Assembly: GCF_040518285.1 (NCBI RefSeq)
Contig: NZ_CP155449.1
Span: forward strand, 2,790,001-2,854,000
Direction of reading: 5' to 3'
Length of the DNA: 64,000 bases
Source: Knoellia sp. S7-12
GTDB lineage: Bacteria > Actinomycetota > Actinomycetes > Actinomycetales > Dermatophilaceae
Part shown: piece by piece, positions 55,500 through 63,567 of the stretch
Layout of the letters: every line of letters begins with the position of its first letter
Numbering within the stretch: the stretch's first letter is position 1
The notes under the pieces: generated by a model
What the model saw: only the letters and a program-made list of their open reading frames with translations
What the model was told of the DNA's origin: nothing
The model's database searches: none
Translations under genes and position numbers: made by a program

Positions 55500-56009
55500 T
55501 CAGCCGTTCGGCTGCGCCAAACGCTCGGTGAGGGCCGCCAGGACCTCGTCCGGAACGAGCCCGGAGACGTCGCCACCGAACTTCGCGACCTCCTTGACGA
55601 GCGAGCTCGACACGTGCTCGAACTGCGGTGCGCCCGGGAGGAAGACCGTCTCGACGCCGGTGAGGTGGCGGTTCATCAGGGCCATGGGCAGCTCGTAGGC
55701 GAAGTCGGTGCCCCCACGCAGGCCCTTGACGATGACATCGGCACCGACATCACGGCATACGTCGACAAGAAGGCGACCCGCGAAGGCTTCGACCCGCACG
55801 CGGGAGGCCGCCTCGTCGGGAAGGGCGCGCTCGATGAAGCCGATCCGCTCGTCCACGGTGAAGGTGCCGCTCTTGGCCGGGTTGTGCAGCACGGCGACGA
55901 CGACCTCGTCATAGAGGGCGGCGGCGCGCATGAGCACGTCGACGTGCCCAAGCGTGATCGGGTCATAGGACCCGGGACAGACTGCTCGCCTGATCTGCTG
56001 CTCGCTCAC
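55500..56009 (-). CDS. coaD: Phosphopantetheine adenylyltransferase CoaD
   Basis: A 169-residue nucleotidyltransferase in coenzyme A synthesis. The active-site motif is CPGSYDPITLGHVDVL (T/HxGH), with VIVKGLRGGTDFAYELPM and HVSSSLVKEVA completing the family pattern. GTG 56009 was chosen because TAGGGT lies 7 nt upstream; GTG 56018 is in frame too. A hemerythrin-type gene separates it from its usual neighbour rsmD. Confidence 0.96.
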   Translation of the reverse strand: MSEQQIRRAVCPGSYDPITLGHVDVLMRAAALYDEVVVAVLHNPAKSGTFTVDERIGFIERALPDEAASRVRVEAFAGRLLVDVCRDVGADVIVKGLRGGTDFAYELPMALMNRHLTGVETVFLPGAPQFEHVSSSLVKEVAKFGGDVSGLVPDEVLAALTERLAQPNG

Positions 56010-56042
56010 GCGCGCCACCCTACGTTCTGTCCGGGATCGAAC

Positions 56043-56678
56043 TCAGTCGTCCTTCGCCTTCTCCATGGAGGCCTCTTCGATCTTCTTGGCCTCCGCCTTG
56101 GCCTTCTCCTCGATCTCCTCCGCCTTGTCACGGGCGGCGGGCGCGGCAATCGCGCCTTCCTTCTCGGCCCGGTGGAGCAGCGCCTTGACCTGCTCCAGGC
56201 TGGCGCACCCCTGCTCGAGCAGCTCGTTACGCCGGGTCACCCACGCGACGCCGAGCTTCTCGCGCTCCTCCACGGAGACGTCGTCGCGGGAGGGGTTGAT
56301 GATCGTCTGCTCCTCTTCGTTGGTGTGGTGGTTGACCACCGTCGCCAGCTCTTCGAGGGCAGTGTCGTACTTCTCGGTGTCGGTGCCCTTGGCCTCGAGG
56401 AAGCCGACGATCGCCTCGGTGATCTCGGCGTGCTCCTCCTCGCCGTGCTCCTCCTCGTGCACCCCGATCGCCCGCTTCTTGCGCAGGGTCGGATAGACCT
56501 TCTCCTCCTCGGCCTCAGCGTGCGCTACGAGCAGCTCGGTCAGCGCCGTGCGCGCCGCGTCGCGGTCCACGTCGTTGCGTCGGGCCAGACGCAGGAAGTC
56601 TTCGAAAAGTCGGTGGTCGTCCAGGATGAGTTCGAGGACATCTCCACTGGTGGGACGGGGAATCTCATAGTCGCTCAT
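56043..56678 (-). CDS. Hemerythrin HHE-domain protein
   Basis: A 211-residue protein. The four-helix HHE domain (about 15-165) has LILDDHRLFEDFLRLA, LVAHAEAEEEKVYPTLR, HEEEHGEEEHAEI and VNHHTNEEEQTI, supplying His/Glu ligands for a di-iron site. A Lys/Glu/Ala tail (about 170-211) follows. Roles in oxygen or NO sensing and iron handling are known for the family. AAGGATG precedes the ATG. It is an insert between rsmD and coaD. Confidence 0.88.
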   Translation of the reverse strand: MSDYEIPRPTSGDVLELILDDHRLFEDFLRLARRNDVDRDAARTALTELLVAHAEAEEEKVYPTLRKKRAIGVHEEEHGEEEHAEITEAIVGFLEAKGTDTEKYDTALEELATVVNHHTNEEEQTIINPSRDDVSVEEREKLGVAWVTRRNELLEQGCASLEQVKALLHRAEKEGAIAAPAARDKAEEIEEKAKAEAKKIEEASMEKAKDD

Positions 56679-56726
56679 GAGCCCATCCTTGCTGATCAGG
56701 CCCCCTTTGGCAGCCTTGGCAAGAGG

Positions 56727-57275
56727 TCAGTGAGTCGCGTACCAGATGACGGTCTCGCCGTACTTCTTGAGCCGCTCCGGCTCGAGCCCCTCGGGCCACG
56801 TCGGCTCGGCGGAACGTTTTGAGCGCTCGATGACGACAAGGGCGTCCTCAGCCAGCCAGCCGCGTGTGACGAGCGCAGCGAGGTCGACGGCGAGCGCCTC
56901 CTCGGTGAGGTCGTAGGGCGGGTCGAGGAAGACGAGGTCGCGCTCCTGGGGTGCGCCGGCCAGGGCCGAGGTCACCGTCACCGGGACCACCGTCACGCGC
57001 AGTCCGAGCCGTCCTGCGTTGTCCCGGATCACCGCCGCCGCAGTCCGGTCGGACTCGACCAGGATCACGTCCGCCGCCCCCCGACTGGCGGCCTCCAGAC
57101 CCAGGGCTCCCGACCCGGCATACAGGTCCATGACGCGCGCACCGGTCAGCGCGTCGCGCGCCTCGAGCGCGGAGAAGAGCGCTTCGCGCACACGATCGCT
57201 CGTGGGTCGCGTGCCGCGGCCGGGAGGAGTCTTCAGCTCGCGGCCGCCAGCCGTGCCGGCGATGATTCGGGTCAT
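56727..57275 (-). CDS. rsmD: 16S rRNA (guanine-966-N2) methyltransferase RsmD
   Basis: A 182-residue methyltransferase. TRIIAGTAGGRELKTPPG and RPTSDRVREALFSAL form the conserved N-terminus, VMDLYAGSGALGLEA the SAM site, and DLVFLDPPY the catalytic DPPY motif. It modifies 16S rRNA near the P site. It lies 7 nt downstream of recG on the same strand. Confidence 0.96.
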   Translation of the reverse strand: MTRIIAGTAGGRELKTPPGRGTRPTSDRVREALFSALEARDALTGARVMDLYAGSGALGLEAASRGAADVILVESDRTAAAVIRDNAGRLGLRVTVVPVTVTSALAGAPQERDLVFLDPPYDLTEEALAVDLAALVTRGWLAEDALVVIERSKRSAEPTWPEGLEPERLKKYGETVIWYATH

Positions 57276-57282
57276 CTGAGCC

Positions 57283-59496
57283 TCAGCCTCGTTCCAGGTA
57301 TGCCGCTTGGTCGGCGTCGACGCGTGCGTGGACGAGCTCGGCAAGATGCGGATGCGCCGAGAGGTCAGGGTCATCGGCCACGACACCGAAGGCATCCTCT
57401 CGCGCCGCCTCGATGAGGTCCTCGTCCTCGAGAACATGCAGGAACTGCAGCTGGCTGCGGACGCCGTGCTGGGAGGACCCGAGGATGTCGCCCTCGCGCC
57501 GTTGACGCAGGTCGATGCGGGCCAGCTCGAAGCCATCGGTCGTGCCCGCGACGGCGTCGAGCCGCTCATGCGGCGCGTCGCCCTCACCCGAGTGGACGAG
57601 CAGGCAGAGCCCCGGCAGACCGCCACGGCCGACCCGGCCCCGGAGCTGGTGCAGCTGGGAGACACCAAAACGGTCCGCGTCCATGACGACCATGACGCTG
57701 GCGTTGGGGACGTCGACACCGACCTCGATGACGGTCGTGGAGACGAGCACGTCGATGTCGCCCGACGCGAAGTCACGCATGATCGCGTCCTTCTCGTCGG
57801 CGTGCAGCCTGCCGTGCAGGATCTCGATGCGCAGACCGTCGAGCGCCGGGTTGGCGACGAGATCCGCGTGGACGCGGTGGACCGACGCGAGAGGTCGGGG
57901 TGGCGGAGCGCCTTCCTCGTCACCGTCTCCGTCCTCAGCACCGTCTCCGTCGGAATCGGAGGCGCCGCCGGCATCGGGCGCAAAGATCTCGGCGTCCTCG
58001 TCGGGCTCGTCGTCATCACCGATGCGGGGGCACACGACGTAGGCCTGGCGCCCCAGGGCCACTTCCTCGCCGATGCGTACCCACGTGCGCTGCAGCCAAC
58101 CCGGTTTGCCCTCGGGGACGACGTGGGTCGTGATGGGAGCGCGACCGGCGGGGAGCTCGCTCAGGGTTGACGTCTCCATGTCGCCGAAGACCGTCATCGC
58201 AACCGTGCGCGGGATGGGGGTGGCGGTCATGACGAGGACGTGGGGAGGCTGAGCAGCCTTGCCCCGCAGCGCATCTCGCTGCTCGACCCCGAAGCGGTGC
58301 TGCTCGTCGACGACGACGAGGGCGAGGTCCTGGAAGCTCACGTGCTCCTGGATGAGGGCGTGAGTGCCGATGACGATCCCCGCGTCACCACTGGCGATGT
58401 CGAGCATCGCCTTGCGCCGGACCTGGGTCGACATGCTCCCGGTGAGGAGGGTGACGCGGGTGCCGATCTCGCTGCCGCCAAGCATGCCGCCCTCGGCGAG
58501 ATCACCGAGCATCGTCGTGATCGAGCGGTGGTGCTGTGAGGCGAGCACCTCAGTCGGGGCGAGGAGTGCAGCCTGCCCTCCGGCGTCGACGGCCGCCAAC
58601 ATCGCCCGCACGGCGATGACGGTCTTGCCGGAGCCGACCTCGCCCTGGAGGAGGCGGTGCATGGGAACGTCGCGGGCCATCTCGCTCGCGAGCGTTTCGC
58701 CGACCTCGACCTGACCGGCGGTGAGGGTGAACGGCAGCCTCTCGTCGAAGGCGTCGAGCAGACCACCGGGGCGAGGCACGCGAGCCAGCGTCGACTCCTT
58801 CGCCTGACGCGCCCGGCGCTGCGCGAGAGCGACCTGCAGGATCAGGGCCTCCTCGTAGGACATGCGCTTGCGCGCCGCGTCGACCTCGGCCTGCGAGTCC
58901 GGCGTGTGGATTCCCCGCAGGGCGGCCATCCGGTCCACGAGGTCTCGTCGATCAAGAACTGCCTCGGGGATCGCCTCGGGCGTCTCGTCGAGCAGGTCGA
59001 GGACCATCCGGACGCACTCGGTCACCGTCCAGGTGTGGAGGTTGCCGACGGCCTTGTAGATCGGGATGAGGTTGCGTCGCTCGCCCCGGTCGAAATCACT
59101 GAGCAGTGAATATCCAGGGTGGGCCAGCTGGAGCCGGTTGTTGAACGAGGACACCTTGCCCGCGAACAGCGCCCGCGCGCCCGGCATGAGCTTCCCCTCG
59201 TGCCCGTGGGCCGAGAAGAAGGTGATCTCGAGGTCCTTGGAGCCGTCGGTGATGACGGCCTGGAGCATGCGTCCTCGACGGGCCTTCATCGAACGTGTGG
59301 TTGCCGTCTTCACCTCTGCGACGGCGACGATGTAGGAGCCGATGCGGGCGGCCGCGAGGTTGCTCGCGGGCGACTGGTAGCGGCGCGGCCAGTAGGCCAG
59401 GAGGTCTCCCACGGTCTCGATGCCCCGTGAGTCCTTGAACTTCTTCGCCTCGCGCTTGTCCAACACCTTCGTGAGCGGAGTCGACTCGTCGTACAC
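57283..59496 (-). CDS. recG: ATP-dependent DNA helicase RecG
   Basis: A 737-residue branch-migrating helicase. The N-terminal wedge/OB region is followed by motif I LQGEVGSGKTVIA, motif II VVDEQHRFG, MTATPIPRT, and C-terminal VSTTVIEVGVDVPNA and QLRGRVGRGG. An acidic Glu/Asp insertion lies between the helicase lobes at about 530-560 (DDDEPDEDAEIF, DGDGAEDGDGDEEG). GTG 59496 has GGTGGAG 10 nt upstream and lies 4 nt after the DhaL/FakA-like gene. Confidence 0.96.
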   Translation of the reverse strand: MYDESTPLTKVLDKREAKKFKDSRGIETVGDLLAYWPRRYQSPASNLAAARIGSYIVAVAEVKTATTRSMKARRGRMLQAVITDGSKDLEITFFSAHGHEGKLMPGARALFAGKVSSFNNRLQLAHPGYSLLSDFDRGERRNLIPIYKAVGNLHTWTVTECVRMVLDLLDETPEAIPEAVLDRRDLVDRMAALRGIHTPDSQAEVDAARKRMSYEEALILQVALAQRRARQAKESTLARVPRPGGLLDAFDERLPFTLTAGQVEVGETLASEMARDVPMHRLLQGEVGSGKTVIAVRAMLAAVDAGGQAALLAPTEVLASQHHRSITTMLGDLAEGGMLGGSEIGTRVTLLTGSMSTQVRRKAMLDIASGDAGIVIGTHALIQEHVSFQDLALVVVDEQHRFGVEQRDALRGKAAQPPHVLVMTATPIPRTVAMTVFGDMETSTLSELPAGRAPITTHVVPEGKPGWLQRTWVRIGEEVALGRQAYVVCPRIGDDDEPDEDAEIFAPDAGGASDSDGDGAEDGDGDEEGAPPPRPLASVHRVHADLVANPALDGLRIEILHGRLHADEKDAIMRDFASGDIDVLVSTTVIEVGVDVPNASVMVVMDADRFGVSQLHQLRGRVGRGGLPGLCLLVHSGEGDAPHERLDAVAGTTDGFELARIDLRQRREGDILGSSQHGVRSQLQFLHVLEDEDLIEAAREDAFGVVADDPDLSAHPHLAELVHARVDADQAAYLERG

Positions 59497-59500
59497 CGGG

Positions 59501-61213
59501 CTACTCCACCCCCACGAGCAGCGGGTAGACCTGTTGCCCGCCAGCGATGCGGACCACCTCGACCTCGGCGTGGCGCTTGGCGAGGCCGTCTTCGACCGCG
59601 TCGATGAAGGCCTCGTCAGCGTCGGCTCCTGACACGAGAGTGACGAGCTCACCTCCACCGGAGAGCAGGCGGTCCAGGACCTCGAGCGCGGTCTGGGTGA
59701 GGTCGTCACCGATGAGCGCCACGTCACCGCTCACGATGCCGAGAATGTCGCCGACCGAGACGGAGCCAGCCCACGTGAGCACCTCGCGGGAAGCGATCGA
59801 GACGGCCCCATGACGGGTGGCGACGGCCGCGCTGGTCATGGAGATCGCGTTCTCGCGCAGCCCCTTGTCGAAGTCGACGACCGCGAGTGCGGCAAGGCCC
59901 TGGACTGCCGTGCGTGCCGGGACGATCGCCGTGACGACGCCGTCGTCCGTGGCGGCTCGGCAGGCGACTTCGGCCGCCATGAGGGTGTCCTTGTCGTTGG
60001 GCAGCACGACGACCGAGGCGGCGCCAGAACGTCGGATGGCCTCGAGCAGCTGCCCCGCCGATGCCCTGGCTCCCGGTGCGCTGGGCACGACCACTGCACC
60101 GGCCTCGGCAAGGATCGTGGCCATGCCCGGTCCGGCGGCGCACGCGATGACGGCGAACTTCTGCGGCTCCCGGGTCGCAATCTGGGTGGCGAAGTGGGTG
60201 ACCTTGATGCGGTGCGGTCGACCGGCCAGGATTCCGGCCTCGACGGCGGCACCGACGTCGTCCACGTGCACGTGGACGTTCCAGAGGTCAGGCCCCCCGA
60301 CGACGAGCAGGGAGTCACCGAGACCGTCGAGGGCGGTGCGCATCATCGCCACCCGGCCGACGTCGCTGCCGTCGAGAAGGAACATCACCTCGAAGGCCGG
60401 TCCGTCGAGCCCGGCCGCGGGGGCGTCGAGTGGGTCGTGCGCGTCGGCAGGACGGGGCACGCCCCCGGAGGCCGCAGGCAGAATGCCATCGGCCGATGCC
60501 TCCGCGTGCCAGGACGCCCGCGGCACGAGGTCTTCGGACGCCCGGGGCAAGGTGCCCGATTCGCTCGCCCAGTCGCCGGTGAGTGCGCGGTGGAGCGCTT
60601 CGATCATCAGCAGGCAACCCGCGCCGCCCGCATCGACGACCCCTGCCTGGGCGAGTGCTGGCAGCTGTTGCGGGGTGCGGGCCAGGGCGATCTCGGCCGC
60701 GGCGACGGCTGCGGCAGCAACCTCGGCAGCATCGCCACCGACCTCGGCGCTGCCGCGAGCAGCTTCGGCGATCGCATCCGCAATGCTGAGAATCGTGCCC
60801 TCCTGCGGGTGGGCGACGCTGTCGCGGGCCAGCTCGGCCCCGCGCGTGAGTGCCTGAGCAAGAGCCGCGCCGTCGACCTCGGTGAGCTTCTCCTCGACGA
60901 TGACGTGGCTGATGCCGGCCACGAGCTGGCTGACGATGACCCCGGAGTTGCCTCGCGCGGACATGAGCATGGCGCGCGCGAGGTCGCGGGCCTCGTCAAC
61001 GAGGGTCGCCGTCCCGAGGGTGCCCTGTGACCCGTGGAGTCGGTTGAGCTCGTTGATGGCGGTATCCATCGTGAGATAGAGGTTGGTGCCGGTGTCCCCA
61101 TCCGGCACAGGAAAGACGTTGAGCGCATCGATCTCGGTGCGACGCAGTGCGAAGGCGGCGCGAGTCAGCGCGGCCCAGAGGCGGGCTCCATCGGCATCGA
61201 GAACGGGAGGCAC
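59501..61213 (-). CDS. DhaL/FakA-like kinase-fold protein with DegV-like C-terminus
   Basis: A 570-residue protein. Residues about 8-205 form a DhaL (Dak phosphatase) domain with FPVPDGDTGTNLYLTMD, SARGNSGVIVSQL and QAGVVDAGGAGCLLMIEAL. Residues about 275-570 match the FakA C-terminal region. FakA phosphorylates fatty acids bound to FakB, but no fakB is adjacent and the actinobacterial role is unproven. TAGCCT lies 6 nt before GTG 61213. It is divergent from rpmB and precedes recG, the usual order. Confidence 0.9.
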   Translation of the reverse strand: MPPVLDADGARLWAALTRAAFALRRTEIDALNVFPVPDGDTGTNLYLTMDTAINELNRLHGSQGTLGTATLVDEARDLARAMLMSARGNSGVIVSQLVAGISHVIVEEKLTEVDGAALAQALTRGAELARDSVAHPQEGTILSIADAIAEAARGSAEVGGDAAEVAAAAVAAAEIALARTPQQLPALAQAGVVDAGGAGCLLMIEALHRALTGDWASESGTLPRASEDLVPRASWHAEASADGILPAASGGVPRPADAHDPLDAPAAGLDGPAFEVMFLLDGSDVGRVAMMRTALDGLGDSLLVVGGPDLWNVHVHVDDVGAAVEAGILAGRPHRIKVTHFATQIATREPQKFAVIACAAGPGMATILAEAGAVVVPSAPGARASAGQLLEAIRRSGAASVVVLPNDKDTLMAAEVACRAATDDGVVTAIVPARTAVQGLAALAVVDFDKGLRENAISMTSAAVATRHGAVSIASREVLTWAGSVSVGDILGIVSGDVALIGDDLTQTALEVLDRLLSGGGELVTLVSGADADEAFIDAVEDGLAKRHAEVEVVRIAGGQQVYPLLVGVE

Positions 61214-61245
61214 GATGGCAGGCTATCGGGCGTGCCAGACTCGTT

Positions 61246-61274
61246 TTGGAGCCACACCCGAACTCGGCTACGCT
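61246..61274 (+). promoter_or_regulatory. Probable rpmB promoter
   Basis: TTGGAG (61246-61251) and TACGCT (61269-61274) are separated by 17 bp, close to housekeeping sigma-factor consensus, about 100 nt upstream of the rpmB ribosome-binding site. It is the best-matched promoter I see in the window. Confidence 0.55.
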
Positions 61275-61381
61275 TTGACGGTTCCGCGTGAGCCCCACTA
61301 GGGGCGGGCACCGGAATCCACTGACCTGAGACGTCTGGCAATCAGCCGTCTCGTTTGACACCTGACTCAAGGAGACCACCC

Positions 61382-61576
61382 GTGGCTGCCAACTGCGATG
61401 TCTGCGGCAAGGGACCCGGCTTCGGCCACAGCATTTCGCACTCGCACCGCCGCACCAAGCGTCGCTGGAACCCCAACATCCAGCGCGTGAAGGCACTTGT
61501 CGGTGACAAGGGTGTGACCCCGAAGCGTCTCAACGTCTGCACCTCCTGCCTCAAGGCTGGCAAGGTCAAGCGCTGA
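61382..61576 (+). CDS. rpmB: 50S ribosomal protein L28
   Basis: A 64-residue L28. AANCDVCGKGPGFGHSISHS is the family start with the first CxxC, and NVCTSCLKAGKVKR supplies the second CxxC, so this is the zinc-binding form. HRRTKRRWNPNIQRV is the rRNA-binding core. AAGGAG precedes the GTG by 8 nt. It is transcribed alone and followed by a strong hairpin. Confidence 0.97.
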   Translation: MAANCDVCGKGPGFGHSISHSHRRTKRRWNPNIQRVKALVGDKGVTPKRLNVCTSCLKAGKVKR

Positions 61577-61592
61577 TCCCTTAGCTGCAACC

Positions 61593-61632
61593 CGAAACGG
61601 GGCGACGTCCACACGGACGCCGCCCCGTTTCG
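61593..61632 (+). terminator. 18-bp hairpin terminator behind rpmB
   Basis: The arms 61593-61610 and 61615-61632 pair with one mismatch around an ACAC loop. It lies 16 nt after the rpmB stop. There is no T-run, so it belongs to the I-shaped terminators common in high-GC actinobacteria. Confidence 0.85.
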
Positions 61633-61635
61633 CAT

Positions 61636-61676
61636 GTCTGCGGTCGCGGTTCTCGCCGCCACATCCGCAGGAGCAA
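61636..61676. repeat. Intergenic inverted repeat, TCTGCGG family copy 3
   Basis: GTCTGCGG at the left and ATCCGCAG at the right flank a TTCTCGCCGCC middle that aligns with the copy at 4504-4547. It lies between rpmB and thiL, which converge. A GTATGCCG octamer follows at 61686. Confidence 0.5.
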
Positions 61677-61694
61677 ACAGTTGGGGTATGCCGG

Positions 61695-62735
61695 TCAGCC
61701 GGCGAAGTGGTCCCAGCCAGTCACGCTCGGCACGGCTCCACCGACGGTGAGCCGCGGCCCCTCGGGGCCGGCCGCGACGACCTGGCCGATGACCGTCCAG
61801 GGCGCGTGAGGGTCGTCGGGCACCGAGTCCGACGCAAAGGTTGCGAGCAACGAGTGCTCCTCTCCCCCGGACAGCACCTGACGCCAGCCCGCGTCGGCGC
61901 CGAGGGCCAGCTCGATGGGACCGGCAAGGAAGTGCTCGCGCATCAGATCCTCGTCGAGGGCCAGCTCGACACCGCTGGCGGTCGCGATCCGTCCCCCGTC
62001 GCGCACGAGCCCGTCGGAGAGGTCGATCATCGACGTCGCGCCCGAGTCGGCGGCCACCGGCCCGGACTCCCACGGGGGTCGCGGTGAGCGGTGGAACCAC
62101 ATGAGGAGCGAGGCCGCCTTGTCGAGCGCGCTGAGTTGTCCGGCATCTGCCCCGTGCCCGATCGGGTCCTGTGTGCCTGCCTCGTAGAGCACCAGTCCGG
62201 CACCGGACCAGCCGAGCGAACCCGCGACCGCCACGACGTCTCCCGGGCGCGCGCCAGAGCGCAGGACCGGCGAACGACCCTGGAGGTCACCGAAGGCCGT
62301 GACGGCCACCAGGACGACCCCAGCCGGCGCCGAGGACAGGTCGCCGCCCACGACGGGGCAGCCGGCATCCTCGGCAGCGTCGGCGATGCCACGGGTGAGG
62401 TCGATGAGCCATGCGAGTTCGGTCTCGGGGTCCGCAGCCACGGAGACCAGCAGGCCAGTGGCCACGGCGCCCATCGCGGCGACGTCGGCGACGTTCTGAG
62501 CCACGACCTTGAGCCCGACGTCGTGCCCGGTGGACCAGTCGTCACGCCAGTCGCGTCCCCGGACCATCGAGTCGGTCGTGACAACGACGGACTCTCGCGC
62601 GGTGATCACCGCAGCGTCGTCGCCAGGCGGCACGAGCACTCCGGTCCCGGCGAACGGGCTCTCCCCGAACATCGGGATGATCCGCCCGAGGAGATCGGAC
62701 TCGCTCACCGAACCGATCGTCGTGTGCGCGACCAC
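61695..62735 (-). CDS. thiL: Thiamine-monophosphate kinase ThiL
   Basis: A 346-residue PurM-fold kinase that makes thiamine pyrophosphate from the monophosphate. VLVPPGDDAAVI and VVTTDSMVRGRDW form the N-terminal metal/ATP sites; MIDLSDGLVRDG is the conserved later motif. AGGAGG precedes GTG 62735 by 7 nt, the strongest Shine-Dalgarno in this region. It is divergent from the AsnC-type gene across a 137-bp gap with a 14-bp palindrome. Confidence 0.95.
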   Translation of the reverse strand: MVAHTTIGSVSESDLLGRIIPMFGESPFAGTGVLVPPGDDAAVITARESVVVTTDSMVRGRDWRDDWSTGHDVGLKVVAQNVADVAAMGAVATGLLVSVAADPETELAWLIDLTRGIADAAEDAGCPVVGGDLSSAPAGVVLVAVTAFGDLQGRSPVLRSGARPGDVVAVAGSLGWSGAGLVLYEAGTQDPIGHGADAGQLSALDKAASLLMWFHRSPRPPWESGPVAADSGATSMIDLSDGLVRDGGRIATASGVELALDEDLMREHFLAGPIELALGADAGWRQVLSGGEEHSLLATFASDSVPDDPHAPWTVIGQVVAAGPEGPRLTVGGAVPSVTGWDHFAG

Positions 62736-62775
62736 ACACCCACCTCCTGAACCACCCGAGACTTGCGGACCATCG

Positions 62776-62789
62776 GCACGGTACCGTGC
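62776..62789. promoter_or_regulatory. 14-bp perfect palindrome between thiL and AsnC-type gene
   Basis: GCACGGTACCGTGC is exactly self-complementary and lies midway between two divergent start codons (40 nt from thiL, 83 nt from the AsnC-type gene). It is a plausible operator for a dimeric regulator. The regulator is unknown. Confidence 0.45.
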
Positions 62790-62872
62790 AGACGACCGTC
62801 GCCTCGGTGACGGTCGATCAAGACTCAGCGGAGCGGCATACGTGCCCTCTCTCGACAGTGAGGTGACACCCA

Positions 62873-63106
62873 GTGGTCCAGGCCTACATCCTGATTCAGA
62901 CCGAAGTCGGTCGCGCAGCCGCCGTGGCTACCGCGATCGCAGCGATCCCGGGAGTGGCCCTCGCCGAGGACGTCACCGGTCCCTACGACTGCATTGCGCG
63001 CGTCGAGGCCGAGACGGTCGACGAACTCGGCAAGCTCGTCATCGCCAAGATCCAAGAGGTCGAGGGCATCACCCGCACCCTCACCTGCACGGTGGTTCAC
63101 GTCTGA
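62873..63106 (+). CDS. Stand-alone AsnC/Lrp-type ligand-binding (RAM) domain protein
   Basis: A 77-residue protein that is only the RAM domain: VQAYILIQTEVGRAAAVATA, IPGVALAEDVTGPYDCIARV and the C-terminal VEGITRTLTCTVVHV. There is no helix-turn-helix. Such proteins form decamers that bind amino acids and may modulate full-length Lrp regulators. It precedes the DUF3515 lipoprotein gene by 2 nt. Confidence 0.9.
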   Translation: MVQAYILIQTEVGRAAAVATAIAAIPGVALAEDVTGPYDCIARVEAETVDELGKLVIAKIQEVEGITRTLTCTVVHV

Positions 63107-63108
63107 CC

Positions 63109-63564
63109 GTGACAACACGGATGCGTTCGATGACGGCGGTGGCGCTCGGCGCCACCGCCGTCATCATGCTGTCCGGGTGTTCGTCGGCCGTCGAGATTGC
63201 GCCCACTTCCGTGGCCAACGGCGAGGTATGCCGTGAGGTCACCTCTGCGTGGCCGGTTGACGTCGGCGACCATGCGCGACGGGAGGTGTCGGACGCGAGC
63301 GCCGGTGCGGCATACGGGGATCCGGCCATCATCGCCAGGTGCGGCGTCCCCGCTCTGGGACCCACGACGGACGACTGCATCGAGGTCGACGGCATGGGCT
63401 GGGTCGCGCAGAAGCTGAGCGACGGGACCCGCTTCACGACGTTCGGGCGGGACCCCGCAATCGAGGTCCTCATCCCCAGCGACTACGCGCCCGAACCTCT
63501 GCTGCTGCCCGCCTTCAGTGCTGCGGCGCAGAAGCTCCCGAAGAACTCCCTCGCCTGCCGCTGA
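63109..63564 (+). CDS. DUF3515 lipoprotein
   Basis: A 151-residue exported lipoprotein. MTAVALGATAVIMLSGCSS is a signal peptide with lipobox LSGC, the Cys at about residue 24. The mature domain matches DUF3515 (VCREVTSAWP, AAYGDPAIIARCGVPALGP). No function is established. GTG 63109 lies 2 nt after the AsnC-type stop; ATG 63121 is an alternative. It converges on ddl with 3 nt between, the conserved neighbourhood. Confidence 0.85.
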   Translation: MTTRMRSMTAVALGATAVIMLSGCSSAVEIAPTSVANGEVCREVTSAWPVDVGDHARREVSDASAGAAYGDPAIIARCGVPALGPTTDDCIEVDGMGWVAQKLSDGTRFTTFGRDPAIEVLIPSDYAPEPLLLPAFSAAAQKLPKNSLACR

Positions 63565-63567
63565 GGT

